From NCBI GenBank assembly GCA_009746045.1, contig RPFO01000034.1, positions 3,363,681 through 3,427,680 of the forward strand: a stretch of DNA of 64,000 nucleotides, in the 5' to 3' direction. Shown piece by piece: positions 23,864 to 33,800 of this stretch. The first letter of the stretch is position 1, and every line of letters starts with the position of its first letter. Origin of the DNA: Mesostigma viride (lineage: Eukaryota; Streptophyta; Mesostigmatophyceae; Mesostigmatales; Mesostigmataceae). The notes beneath the pieces are model-generated. The model had not been told where the DNA came from, ran no database searches, and was given only the letters and a program-made list of their open reading frames with translations. The position numbers were made by a program, and so were the translations under genes.

Positions 23864-24153
23864 GGGACGCGTGACTGCGTACCTGCACCTGCCCCGTAAA
23901 TGGGGACTACGCTCGAGGCTACTTTGAAACGCTTGCGCTTGGTCTTCGGCATTCTGTGCACAGGAGTACATTAATGCTGGGCTATGGGCGGCCCTCTAGC
24001 TTTGTCTCATTCCCATTCACGGCTATTGTATGTACTTGAGAAGGAATGGCACGTCCATGGCTGAACCAACTTTGGAGGATTGGCCATCGTCATTGCCATG
24101 CCTGATATTTATAATTCTTTGTAGCCTGCCTTAGGAGCCGTCCGGGCGTTTAT

Positions 24154-24173
24154 CAAGGAGACAACCTGGTCAG
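24154..24173 (-). mobile_element. Possible 20-bp family D micro-insertion
   Basis: CAAGGAGACAACCTGGTCAG is bracketed by GTTTAT at 24148-24153 and 24174-24179. The start matches the fixed end of family D. The target duplication is only 6 bp, so this case is weaker than those at 10462 and 25276. Confidence 0.35.
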
Positions 24174-24275
24174 GTTTATGGTTGCTTCATTGTTTTCTGA
24201 TGCAGGCGCACGCAAGGCAATGTCTATAGCAATTCCAGGCATACCTTGTTCCCCTGCATAAATTTTATTGCCTTT

Positions 24276-24280
24276 TGTAA
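24276..24280 (+). terminator. TGTAA motif downstream of tail-anchored gene
   Basis: TGTAA lies about 410 nt after the stop codon at 23863. It would imply a long 3' UTR. It is plausible for a green alga but could be chance in an A/T-rich stretch. Confidence 0.3.
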
Positions 24281-24558
24281 ATTATGTTCGAGGGAAGTTT
24301 ACAAGTTGAGCTACCTGACAGATCATGGCTTATGTTCCACCGATGATACTTGTACTAAGTAAGACATCTATTCCTCCAGACGCATGGCGATCCAACGCTG
24401 TGGAAGGACAGGTGATTCTTGTACGTTTGGATTGGGGCAAAGTGGATTCATTGTAATCTTGAAATTGCATAAATGAAAGCTGGTTTGACGTATTGTTCAT
24501 TACGCTGTCACCTAATTCACTTAATAAGTTCGCGATATAAAGCATGCCCGTGTATTCC

Positions 24559-24745
24559 ATTAATTAATTAATTAGACTCGTGCTCCCGTTGGGGAGTCAC
24601 GGAGCATTAACCCCGATGGATGGATGGATTAATGAATGAATTAATTAATTAATTAGGAACATAACTCCGTTGGGAGTATCTGTAGCACATAGCCCAGAGA
24701 AGGGGCATATGGCCTATAATACATTCTAAGCTACTTCCTGCAAGG
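24559..24745 (-). mobile_element. Two adjacent LINE tails, families B and C, minus strand
   Basis: 24559-24620 on the minus strand carries the family B end (hairpin CTCCCCAACGGGAG then a TTAA tail). 24636-24700 carries a family C-like end (ACTCCCAACGGAGT, then a TTAA tail). Both are only tails, with no coding sequence. ATGGATGG repeats link them. I did not find clean TSDs. Confidence 0.6.
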
Positions 24746-25275
24746 GTGGGAATGTAAACAACACTTGCTCTAGGTGCACCAGGGCACCTGCACCCGCATG
24801 ATCTATCACGCTATGCCCAGATGGATGGATGGATGGGTGCAAACAGTCCTACTACCGGTCTAATCTAGCTACATCAGCTACCTACAACATCTATCTAATA
24901 GCATCACTAACTACAACATCTATCTAAGCAGCATCATGCTACCCTATCTTTCCACGCATAGGTCTCTAGAATCTTTGTACCAGGGCACATGCCTCGCATT
25001 TCGGACGAGATTAGACAGCGTAGGATAGCATTTGTAGGACACCTTGCTCGACACCGCCCTTGGTCTGGCAGGCCCCCAGCGGCTTGGCCAGCCAGGGCGG
25101 CATATTCTGACCTGGCCGGGCCCCAAGGGCATTCCCAAAAGGGTAGGGAAACATGTCACGAACTACGTACAGATGTTGCTGGATGACCTACTGGTCCCAG
25201 CCCAGTTTGAATCCGCATCCACTCTCTCTCCCTTCTTTGGACTGCCATGCAGAACAAGACACGGTGGCAGAAGAT

Positions 25276-25468
25276 CAAGGAGACAACCAGCGCAGGCCAG
25301 AAATCGGGAGAATCCGGACCATGGTAGCTCGAGCCTGCCGTTATCTTGTCCGCGTGTTCGAGTCGTTCAGGATTAATTAATTAATTAATAGACACGTGAC
25401 TGCGTCGTTCAGGATGATGAAGATGAATGGTGATGGAAATGTGTATCCTTGTGCATTGAAATTATGGC
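25276..25468 (-). mobile_element. Family D insertion in a LINE, 11-bp TSD
   Basis: TGGCAGAAGAT at 25265-25275 and 25469-25479 flanks 193 bp. Without it and one duplicate, the host LINE reads through as in the copy at 53690-53730. The left edge, CAAGGAGACAACCAGCGCAG, is the constant end seen at other sites. There is no A-rich tail and no coding capacity. Of the 193 bp, 42 bp come from the nested family A micro-insertion and its TSD. Confidence 0.75.
25374..25403 (-). mobile_element. 30-bp LINE micro-insertion, family A, 12-bp TSD
   Basis: GTCGTTCAGGAT at 25362-25373 and 25404-25415 brackets only a (TTAA)n tract plus TAGACACGTGACTGC. That is the last 14-15 nt of family A and its tail. The insert is third-level: it lies within family D, which lies within a family C LINE. 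Confidence 0.8.
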
Positions 25469-25699
25469 TGGCAGAAGATTGTCAAAGCTCACACGCCCGA
25501 CCCTGTGGGCAAGCCACCTCCCCCCAAGAGGAGGCGTTTTGATGAGTAGGGTAGTTAGGATTTTTCTAGACTAGATAGATTAGCGTTAGGATAGTCCGAT
25601 TACGCGGCTCTCCCCACTCCACCATCCATCAAGGAATATGTGCTACATGATCTCCCAACGGAGGCATGTTATAATTTAATTTAATTTAATTTAATGCTA

Positions 25700-28600
25700 C
25701 CCTAGGGGAGCTGTCTGGCGTGCCACCGACCCGCGGGTTTGCACACGCGGGCGCTTCCCCACAGGGGGGGGCTCGTTGTCCTCTATGACCTGGGCCCACT
25801 TGGCCTTGTCCATCATCTTCTTCCAAATCACGGAGAGGCCTAGGCCCCCCATGTCCTCTACTAGCTGTTCTTTGAAGGTGCGGGCCTTGCGGCGTCTAAC
25901 ATATCACGGGGCCCGGCCCACGTCAGGAGGTGCCGGCCAGGCTGAGCTGGTCGCAGTCCCGCGGGGGGCCGGGCCACGTGAGGTGTCTACCTGGTTAGTG
26001 CGAGCTAGGTGCCCTACAAGCTGCAGGCGCCGCTGCTTAATGGTGCTGGTGATATATGGCATGCCCTGGTGCAGGTCCTCATATTGCGGACATGAGCAGC
26101 ATATCCTACTCTGAAAATGGATCGCAGCATGTTGGTGACCGCGCCGTCCAGCTTGCGGGCCAGGTCGGCGGTGAGGGTCCACGTCTCGGCCCCATACGTG
26201 AGAACAGGAAGGACGAGGACCTTGAACAGGTCCTGTTTCTCGATCGAGATCAGTTGCCCAGCTAGGGGCTTGCGCCACACTGGGCCCGGTACTGGCGTAA
26301 AGCGTGCCAGGCGAGGGAGATGCGATGGTCCACATCAACCTCGCAGCTGGGAAGCAGGCTTCCCAGCAGCTTGACGCGGTCCCGATACAGGACTCGAGAG
26401 CCGTCGAGGAGATAGAGGGGTGGCGGTTCATCTAGTGGGTAAGCCCAACCGCCAGGGCCTCTGTCTTCTTGCTGACCTCAAGCCCTACTGCACGGGCCTC
26501 GATAGCCAGGCAGTCAAGCCATGTCTGCACGTGCCCAGAGTCCTCGAAGAGGGTGGCCGGTGTCGTCTGCGTAGATGATGTCAGCCAGCCGAACTAATGC
26601 AATATCTCCGTGTCCGCTCCGCCATGCCAGAAATCGTTGCAGACCTGCACCCCTGGTTCCCTACCCACGATGCGGGCAAATCGCTTGCGCGCCTGAATCA
26701 TTACGTATTCGACCACAATAATAAACAGGTAGGGCGACAGCACGCAGCCCTGCCACACACCCTTCTGTAGAGGGCATGGGGGCGTGGTCCCGTAAGAAGT
26801 GCGCACCGAAGTGGTGGACCCTTCATACAGGTTGCGGATGACAGCGATAAGGGGGCGGGGGATCCGGAACAGCTCGAGGATGTCCCAAAGCGCAGGCCAG
26901 AAAACCGAATCGAAGGCTTTGATGAAGTCCACCAGCACAAGGTGCAAAGGGGACTCACCAGGCTGAAGGCGTTGCAGTGGCCTCCACCAGTCGGCGAGTA
27001 GCGAAGAGCGCCTGTACGTACTGTGTTGCGACCTGAACGGAAGCCGTGCTGAGTCTCGCTGAGGTGACCGTCCAGGGCCGTGCGTAGGCGGTTCAGGATG
27101 AGCCGCATAAGAAGCTTGAGGGGTGCACTTTGAATGCACACCCCTCTGTAGTTGCCGGGGTCGGCTGGCGACCCAGGGCTTGTTAACTTGTACAGCCTCG
27201 TGCGAAAACTGTACGTGTTGCCAGGCTGCTGGAGGCGGTTGCGACGACAGCAGAAGGCGGTTGCAGATGTCCCGGAAGAGCAGCATAACACCGGTGTCCT
27301 CGAATTCGGCTGCAAGTTTCACAACTGCTGCAGGAATCTCGTCGGAGCCGGTGGCTGCGTCATAACGCAGTGTCCATCTTCCCAGTAAAAGTCCTAAATT
27401 TAGGACCAAGTGGAATTAAAAAATATATATGCAAACATTAAAATTTGACCCTGGCATTCGTGCCCATGACAGATAACACACTTTTTTAGTTTCTATCAAA
27501 AACCTGGGGTCAAATAATTACATTTAGTGCATGAATGGGCCCTGCCACCTGCCAGACCTCAAAGCGCGAATTTGGCCAAAATGTGGGTTTTAGGACCATT
27601 AGGACCAATTATTGTCAACGCATGACCATGCTATCCACACGGTCCCTTGAGCATCTTACAAGCGCTAGGGGACCCTACGAGGCCTTGGGATGGCGGGGCA
27701 GCGTATAACAAGGCCATACCCTGCTGTGGCTGCCTCTATATATACGCGTGATTAACGGTGTCACAGATGGTGCAGGTAATGCAATATAGGGTTGCATGGT
27801 TGCTGAGGTTGCCCGGCTTGAACATGGCCCACCCCTTGCGGTAAACTTTCTCTAAGCATATGCCAAACCTTCTTTGACATCACGGACATGCTGGCCACCA
27901 CCCAGCGATGAAAAAACATTGCATTTGCATTGCAACTAACACATGAATGCAGCCAAATCAAGTTACAAAACAACGTTGTGCTAACATGCAACGCTTTGTG
28001 AGCGAATTCAGGGTGCATGTAACACGTAAACCATACTGTATATACTGTCTGAGAACACCCTGAACGACTGCAGGCCATAGGACCATGGTTTATAACTAAC
28101 ACATGAGTAAAACTGCTCTTACGCATGTGTGTTTTAGCTGCAGCGGACGACGAAGATAGAGACGTAAAAAATTGTATGACGTAAACCAACTATGTGTGAC
28201 AGTTATGTGCACAGAGAGCGTCCCCTCTTTTTAGGCATAGCTGGCTGACTCAAAACACCACGACAGCGTTGCCAGTTACACTCATGATCTAGGACAACCC
28301 GGCACTTACCTGCTACTTACGTCGCCTCATTCCAGATGGTTGCAAAAAAGTCGCTGAAATCCGCAGCGAGGTCAGCTTTCCGAGAGCTGAGCGCACCAAA
28401 GCTGGCCAACCGGTTCGACAATGATATAAACCACGCTTGTGCTGCGTTCTAGGTCCAAGAAATACCGAAAGTTAAGACCTATAAGGTGCGCTCGCTGCCC
28501 AGCCTGAACGTCCCTAAAACATGGTCGACAATGGAAATCGGGCAAGAATATCACGGCCCAGGCGCTCCCATGTCAAATACTCCGTTTCTAAACTCCAGAC

Positions 28601-29560
28601 TATAATAAAAATCGTCCACAAAAATTTCCTGGCTTGATTCGCACCACCATTGCTAATACACTAACATGTTTGTGCCAAAATCGACCCTCCGCGAGCAGGC
28701 GATCTGCGACCCATTTGTGTTGTGCCGCTGTGATACAGCGCTACACATAAAAACTTGCGCAGAAAATATTCACAGCCTTTAAGCATAACTAACAACCTTT
28801 CGTTTTTGCTACTGGGCGCCCGAAATGATAAACGCACGTGAAAACGCCGGCCACGATTGTCAGGTCGCCATATCCACCTCACTTCATTCCCGCACCCACT
28901 TTTTCGCTCCAAAATCGGTTATATTTTTGGTCGAGGTACCTACTTTCCCGCCATTATACCCGGTACCCGGGTACGGAATCCGGGTACCATGTGCCGGTAC
29001 CACGGGTCGGGTACATCATGCCGGGTACGGTCCACATGGGGTACGGTCCATATAGTGACCCCCCCCCCCGGTACCTCGGTTATAGTGACCACTAGGACGA
29101 TTTAGGACAAAGTCCTAAATTTAGGACCGTGGGATGATTAACAGCAGGCACTGGACTGCCTCGGTGACCTCGCGAGAGGTGAAAGGAGGCATGCATGTCT
29201 GACGGGTCGCCAAGTGGGATGATCAGCGGGGGGACTAGGTAGTCCGCCGCTGACCTAGGCGGGGCCGGGGGCCCGGCGGGGCCGGCCAGGGCGGCCGGGC
29301 GCGGGCTGCGGCGGCTGGGAGCAGGGGCGGGGGCGGCGCAGCTGTCCCCACGACCTCGGCCGTGGCCGCGGCCCACGTACCGGAAGCCGCTTGGCTGGGG
29401 CACCAGGGACGTCGTGGCGGTGGGGCCGGCCGAGGCCGTCCGGGTGCCCGAGGCGCTTGTACCAGAACCAGGCCCCCTTGCCGTCGTGCTTCTGCTGGCA
29501 GCTGCGCAGGTCCTTGACCATCTGCTGAGCATCTGCCTTAAGCTTAAACATGTGCTCCCA
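25700..29560 (-). mobile_element. LINE with reverse transcriptase, minus strand, interrupted
   Basis: From 29560 down to 29139 it encodes an upstream region (KLKADAQQMVKDLRSCQ, then Pro/Arg-rich sequence and SREVTEAVQ). From 27385 to 26560 it encodes the RT domain: LRYDAATGSDEIPAAVVKL, VDFIKAFDSV, GVWQGCVLSPYLF and LADIIYADDT. From 26280 to 25740 it encodes the C-terminal part (VLTYGAETWTLT, IKQRRLQLVGHLAR, MGGLGLSVIWKKMMDKAKW). Several frame breaks make it inactive. The two parts read on without a gap once the 1750-bp insertion 27389-29138 is set aside. It is 5'-truncated, and no TTAA tail is evident at its 3' side. The domain order fits an L1/RTE-like non-LTR element with no endonuclease retained. 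Confidence 0.8.
27389..29138. mobile_element. 1750-bp TAA-flanked insertion in the LINE
   Basis: TAA at 27386-27388 and 29139-29141 flanks it, and the LINE coding sequence is continuous across the site when it is excluded. Near both ends is the 16-bp palindrome GTCCTAAATTTAGGAC. The outermost bases are not clean inverted repeats. TWA duplication suggests a PIF/Harbinger-type non-autonomous element. Inside I recognise nothing: frames at 27761-28189 and 28661-28912 (minus) match no family I know. 28960-29060 is rich in GGTACC/CCGGGTAC words. Further GGACCATTAGGACC words occur at 27590-27610. Confidence 0.5.
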
Positions 29561-29640
29561 TTCAGTGGGGAGTCACAAAGCATCATAGTGTCTGAGTGTG
29601 CACAGTGGGCAGGGGGGCAGAGACCGTCCCCCCTTCCCTG

Positions 29641-29697
29641 ATTAATTAATTAATTAATTAGACTCGTGCTCCCGTTGGGGAGTCACGGAGCATTAAG
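29641..29697 (-). mobile_element. LINE tail, family B
   Basis: On the minus strand it reads TTAATGCTCCGTGACTCC, the hairpin CTCCCCAACGGGAG and then a (TTAA)n tail at 29641-29660. It is almost identical to 24559-24610. No coding part is present. Confidence 0.6.
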
Positions 29698-30859
29698 GGG
29701 ACATGACACCCGGGAGTTTTTTGGCGCCAAAAAAGTCGGGACGGTACCGACGGACCGTGAAATTGTGGTGCACAGTGCGCGCACCGTGCGGAGGTGGCCA
29801 TGGCGACGTGCGTTCCGTTAAAATATGGCTAATCCGGCGGGCGACAGGCGAAAAAATTAAGCCGATGGTTAAAAGTGATGTTCTATTATGATGTTTCATA
29901 GCCATGTTATAATTTAATTTTTTTAAATTAAATAAATCGCCATTAATGGCGATCCAACGCCGTGGAAGGACTAGGGTAGTTGTCTGAGAGGAAAGACGCC
30001 AAGGCCGCGGAAGCGGCGTGGCTATCTCTACCGGAAGACCTGCATGCAAAATGTGCAATATGTGGAAATGTTGCATTACTATACATTGATGTGAGCAAAC
30101 ATGCAGTGCTAGCTAGGCGAGGCAGTGTATTCCATGGTCAGTTGCGTAATATACTAAGTGCATGGGACAACTACGTCGTGGAGGCAGTGTACTTCATGAA
30201 TTAGCTCGAGAGTTACATGCATAGACTGCAATATCTCCTTGCCAGACCCCCGTTCCCGCAAAGGCCGGGCATGGCCGTGGGGGTGTCGTGCCGTATGAGG
30301 TGAGCGCACCGACGTGGTGGACCATGCACGCCACGCGTACATACAACGCTTGCATGCAAATGACAGCAATAATTGATCATTGCATGGCACCGGATTAACC
30401 CGGAATCGGTCGAATATACATTCCATAGCTAGCGCGCGGGCGCCAGAACACCGAATGAATGCCTAACGCTTGATGAAGTCCGTGGACAAGAGAATTAACG
30501 GGGAACTCGGTTGGATGAAGTCGGCAGATCTCCTCCACGAAGATGTTGTACTAGCGTGGGATTCAATGGTGTATTAGTATGTATTATATTCAGAACCCAG
30601 ACGCTTTATTCAACCACACAAAAAAATGGCAAAATGTCTAAACCCAGCTATGTACCCGGTTTTCCACTCATGACAGCATGCCGGGACTTACAAACCATCA
30701 ACCTGCTCCCTGGCAAAAGATCAACCTCGACTAGAGAATGAACCTGCCATAAGGATTCTCGAAGAACAGTCCAACCACAAAAGAATTGGGATGCTGCTTT
30801 TCAGCATTTATTCGCTCTGAGACTCCCTGCCACACTACTAGTTTAAGTGAGACAACTAA
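29698..30859. other. Intergenic stretch, no gene recognised
   Basis: It includes an 18-bp perfect palindrome, TTTTTTGGCGCCAAAAAA (29717-29734), a family C-like tail word CATGTTATAATTTAATTT (29902-29920), and TGGCGATCCAACGCCGTGGA (29947 on), which also occurs with one change near 24384. Short frames at 30154-30741 have no support. Confidence 0.3.
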
Positions 30860-33800
30860 TTAGTTGGGCGAGGAATGGAAGTGCCTGAGAGTATCATACG
30901 CGGACTGAGAAATCTCGATCACCGTCGGGTGGCGTGCATCGCCAGGGACCCCCTTCTCCGTGCGGTCGGAAATATCCGTCCACTTCTCCAGCTTCTGTGT
31001 CATCATCCCGCCAAAGCTGTCGTCCTTGTTCTTGTCAAAGTAGAGATACGCGCTGCAGGAGGGCGAGGAATGGATAAAAAGCAGAACCCCGGCAAATGCG
31101 CGAAAGGAAGCCCGAAATCTTTTTACCACGTCACACGATCCGGCTGCATCCAAGCTCTATCCAGGCATCAAGCCTCAAGTCTCAAGTCTCAAGAATCAAG
31201 GAGTATGTTTTTTTTTTAAAAAGGAATAATTTGGCGATTTGCACATCGCATCTGGTAAGCATAAGTCTGCGTCCGAGGTTTTGTTCTGTTCCATTTCAGC
31301 CCCAACCCTACAGAGAACCACCTCCCTTCCCCAAAGCCTTGAACATTATCACTCAGGATGCCAAACAGTATAAAATCACGTGGTCACAAAGTAAGACCCT
31401 GGGGCACCGCATGCCAAGACATGCATACATGTTATCCTGCCTGTTACCAACGAAACCACCAATTAGGATAAAGACCATCCATGACCACATGCAAGCCACA
31501 CAAACATCAGCCCCGCACAACGGTTTCTTATATAACTGCGGTGGCACGCACCTGCCGTCCACGACCACGGTGGTCGGCCCGTTGGCCCAGTAGTGGCGGT
31601 CGGTGATCGGTTCGCCCGGCTCGCTCCACGGTCCAAAGGGGCTGCGCGACGTGGACGCGCGGATGTTCTTCTGGAACGGTTTCACACGGTCGTCCTTGAA
31701 GAAGAGCACTGCCATGGCGCGGGGCAAGGGGCAATGGTGGAGGTTGACGATGATGGCGAAGGCAGCCAGTCGATGATTGATTATAGTAAGAGTGATTGCG
31801 ATGGCTACGGAGACGACAATGCATCACAATTCACACTCAGTCCAGCCACAATGATAGTGTTACTTTGTCCCCAGCAGGCACTGGCAAGGGCTCCAAGACC
31901 TTCTAATGAACGAATGTGGATGTGATAAACCGGCAAGGCAGGAACTGTTACCAACGGGACATGTCATCGCACCCACCATAGCTGCCGTCCATCCAGCGCA
32001 TGAGGTGCGGCTCCATGGCCGCGTACCCCGGGTCAAATAACAGCTTGGCATCTTGAAAGCCGTGGAAGTCCTTGGTGGTCGTGTAGTAGATGCTGGCACG
32101 AACAACAATATCGACCATTAAGGACGAGAGGAGCGGTTTCATAAGACGTACTTTCAAGAGACGTTTCGCAACCACAAGACATTCAGAAGGCCGCACAGTT
32201 GCATTACCATCATGAAAACAGTAAACCAGCATGGACGAGCACGGACACAGAATGCAAGACCTACAAGCATGACATCATGTGCCCTTGTGAACCCGTACAT
32301 GCAGCTAACGACGGGGTGACAGGACCGTGAGGGCGCGGTGCAGAGGGGCGACTACAACCCCAAAATACATGACCGGCCCTTCATGAATTGGTATTGACAC
32401 TGCCCTCGTTCGATTCCCGTACCAAAATAGACCGTAGCAAGCATGCTGCATCCTCTAGCGAATCATTGGTGAGCTCGCTACCTGCCCAGGCCAACCACGC
32501 TGGTGGCTCGGTCAACACCCTCACAGAGAACCCATGGGCACTTCCCCGAGAACTCCAATCCCAAGGTTTGCAAGAGCTGCTGACGAGTACGCTGCCAACG
32601 AGTGCATGCAGCCGATGCGCGCATGCAGCCCATGGGTGCGCTGACCCTCCAGGAGGGTAGACGAGATACGACCCCACAAAGGCACTGCGGCATTTCATAG
32701 CCAGCTCAAAGTAAGCGCCTCCATTATAACTCTACGCTGAAACATGGAAAGCATGTTTCGGCCTATGGTTTCGTCTCGATGCGGCATGCAGAGCCTCCTG
32801 GTTCAGATTTTGAAAGCGTGCAGCGCCGCCTCACCGGTGGTCGTACAAGTGGAAGTTGGTTGGGTCGTTGTCCTACTATACAACATGAAAGCTACAACAT
32901 ATCTCGCCGGCTTACCGGTGGTCGTAGAAGTGGAAGTGGGTCGGGTCCGTGTCTTCATTGACAGAGGCCGCAAACACGATCATGGCCTCCTCGTTGTTCA
33001 GCCAGAAGATCTCGGGGCTCCACACGTTGCGCGTCTTGCCCTTCTGCTTGCGACAAGCACCGCCACGGCCACGACCACGCATGCCACACCACCGGCATTA
33101 GCTCAACACCGCCACGCACACCAAATTGCTGGAAGCAACACCGGCCCGCCACAAGCAACGCCGTTGCCATTAGCGCCGATCCTTTGCTGACACATCATGT
33201 GCTGATAACAGCGTGGCATTCCCAGCAGTACGGTCAGCATTGCCCACATGTTTTCTGGCTAGTTGGCCAAAGGGGGGGAGGGGGGGAGGGGCAGTCCAAT
33301 CCAAGGCACAGTGCCATCGAGTTACCCTCTCATATATTTAACAATCCATAGAAGAAAAAGTGCCAATACATATGCCAGGGACTACACCAGCATCTGCATC
33401 TTTTCATGCTTCTTTTGCCCCCCTCCTGTCTCCCGATTGCTGCTCGTGCCCCCCCAACTGGCTCCCCTCCATCAGCTATCCTCTCCATCGTACCTACATC
33501 CCAAGGAAAACGTGCGCCGCAGGCACATGCATGCACACACAGCTACAATGCCATTCAGGCCGGCGCAACACACACACACACACACACACACAGGCTCATG
33601 CTCGCACATGCCAGCTCCTGTACTTCCACACAGACCAGGCCCTTTGTATCCATCCAGCACCTTTGCTCCATACAACACAGACCTACACTGACCAGACCGC
33701 GTGGTTCACACAGCCTAACCCTGTTGCTTGCACACAGGCTATACCCTGTGCTTATCTATGTAGACCCGCCCCAGTGAAAATTTTAGTACCTACTGGATTC

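Larger units (their letters stand above)
24975..25697 (+). mobile_element. LINE 3' end, family C, plus strand, interrupted
   Basis: 24990-25264 and 25480-25550 encode a degraded C-terminus of the LINE ORF2 (RISDEIRQRRIAFVGHLAR, GRHILTWPGP, VTNYVQMLLDD; then AHTPDPVGKPPPP). The better copy at 53502 shows the continuous form. The 3' end has CTCCCAACGGAG and a TTTAA tail (25671-25697). The frame has several breaks, and a family D insertion splits it at 25276-25468. Confidence 0.75.

Noticed and set aside
31593-31925. 110-aa plus-strand frame
   Set aside because: It is antisense to GH43-like exon 6, whose phase and motifs are secure.
32340-32425. Possible tRNA, because GTTCGATTCCCG resembles a B box
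   Set aside because: The T-stem does not pair and no acceptor stem or A box lies at the right distance.
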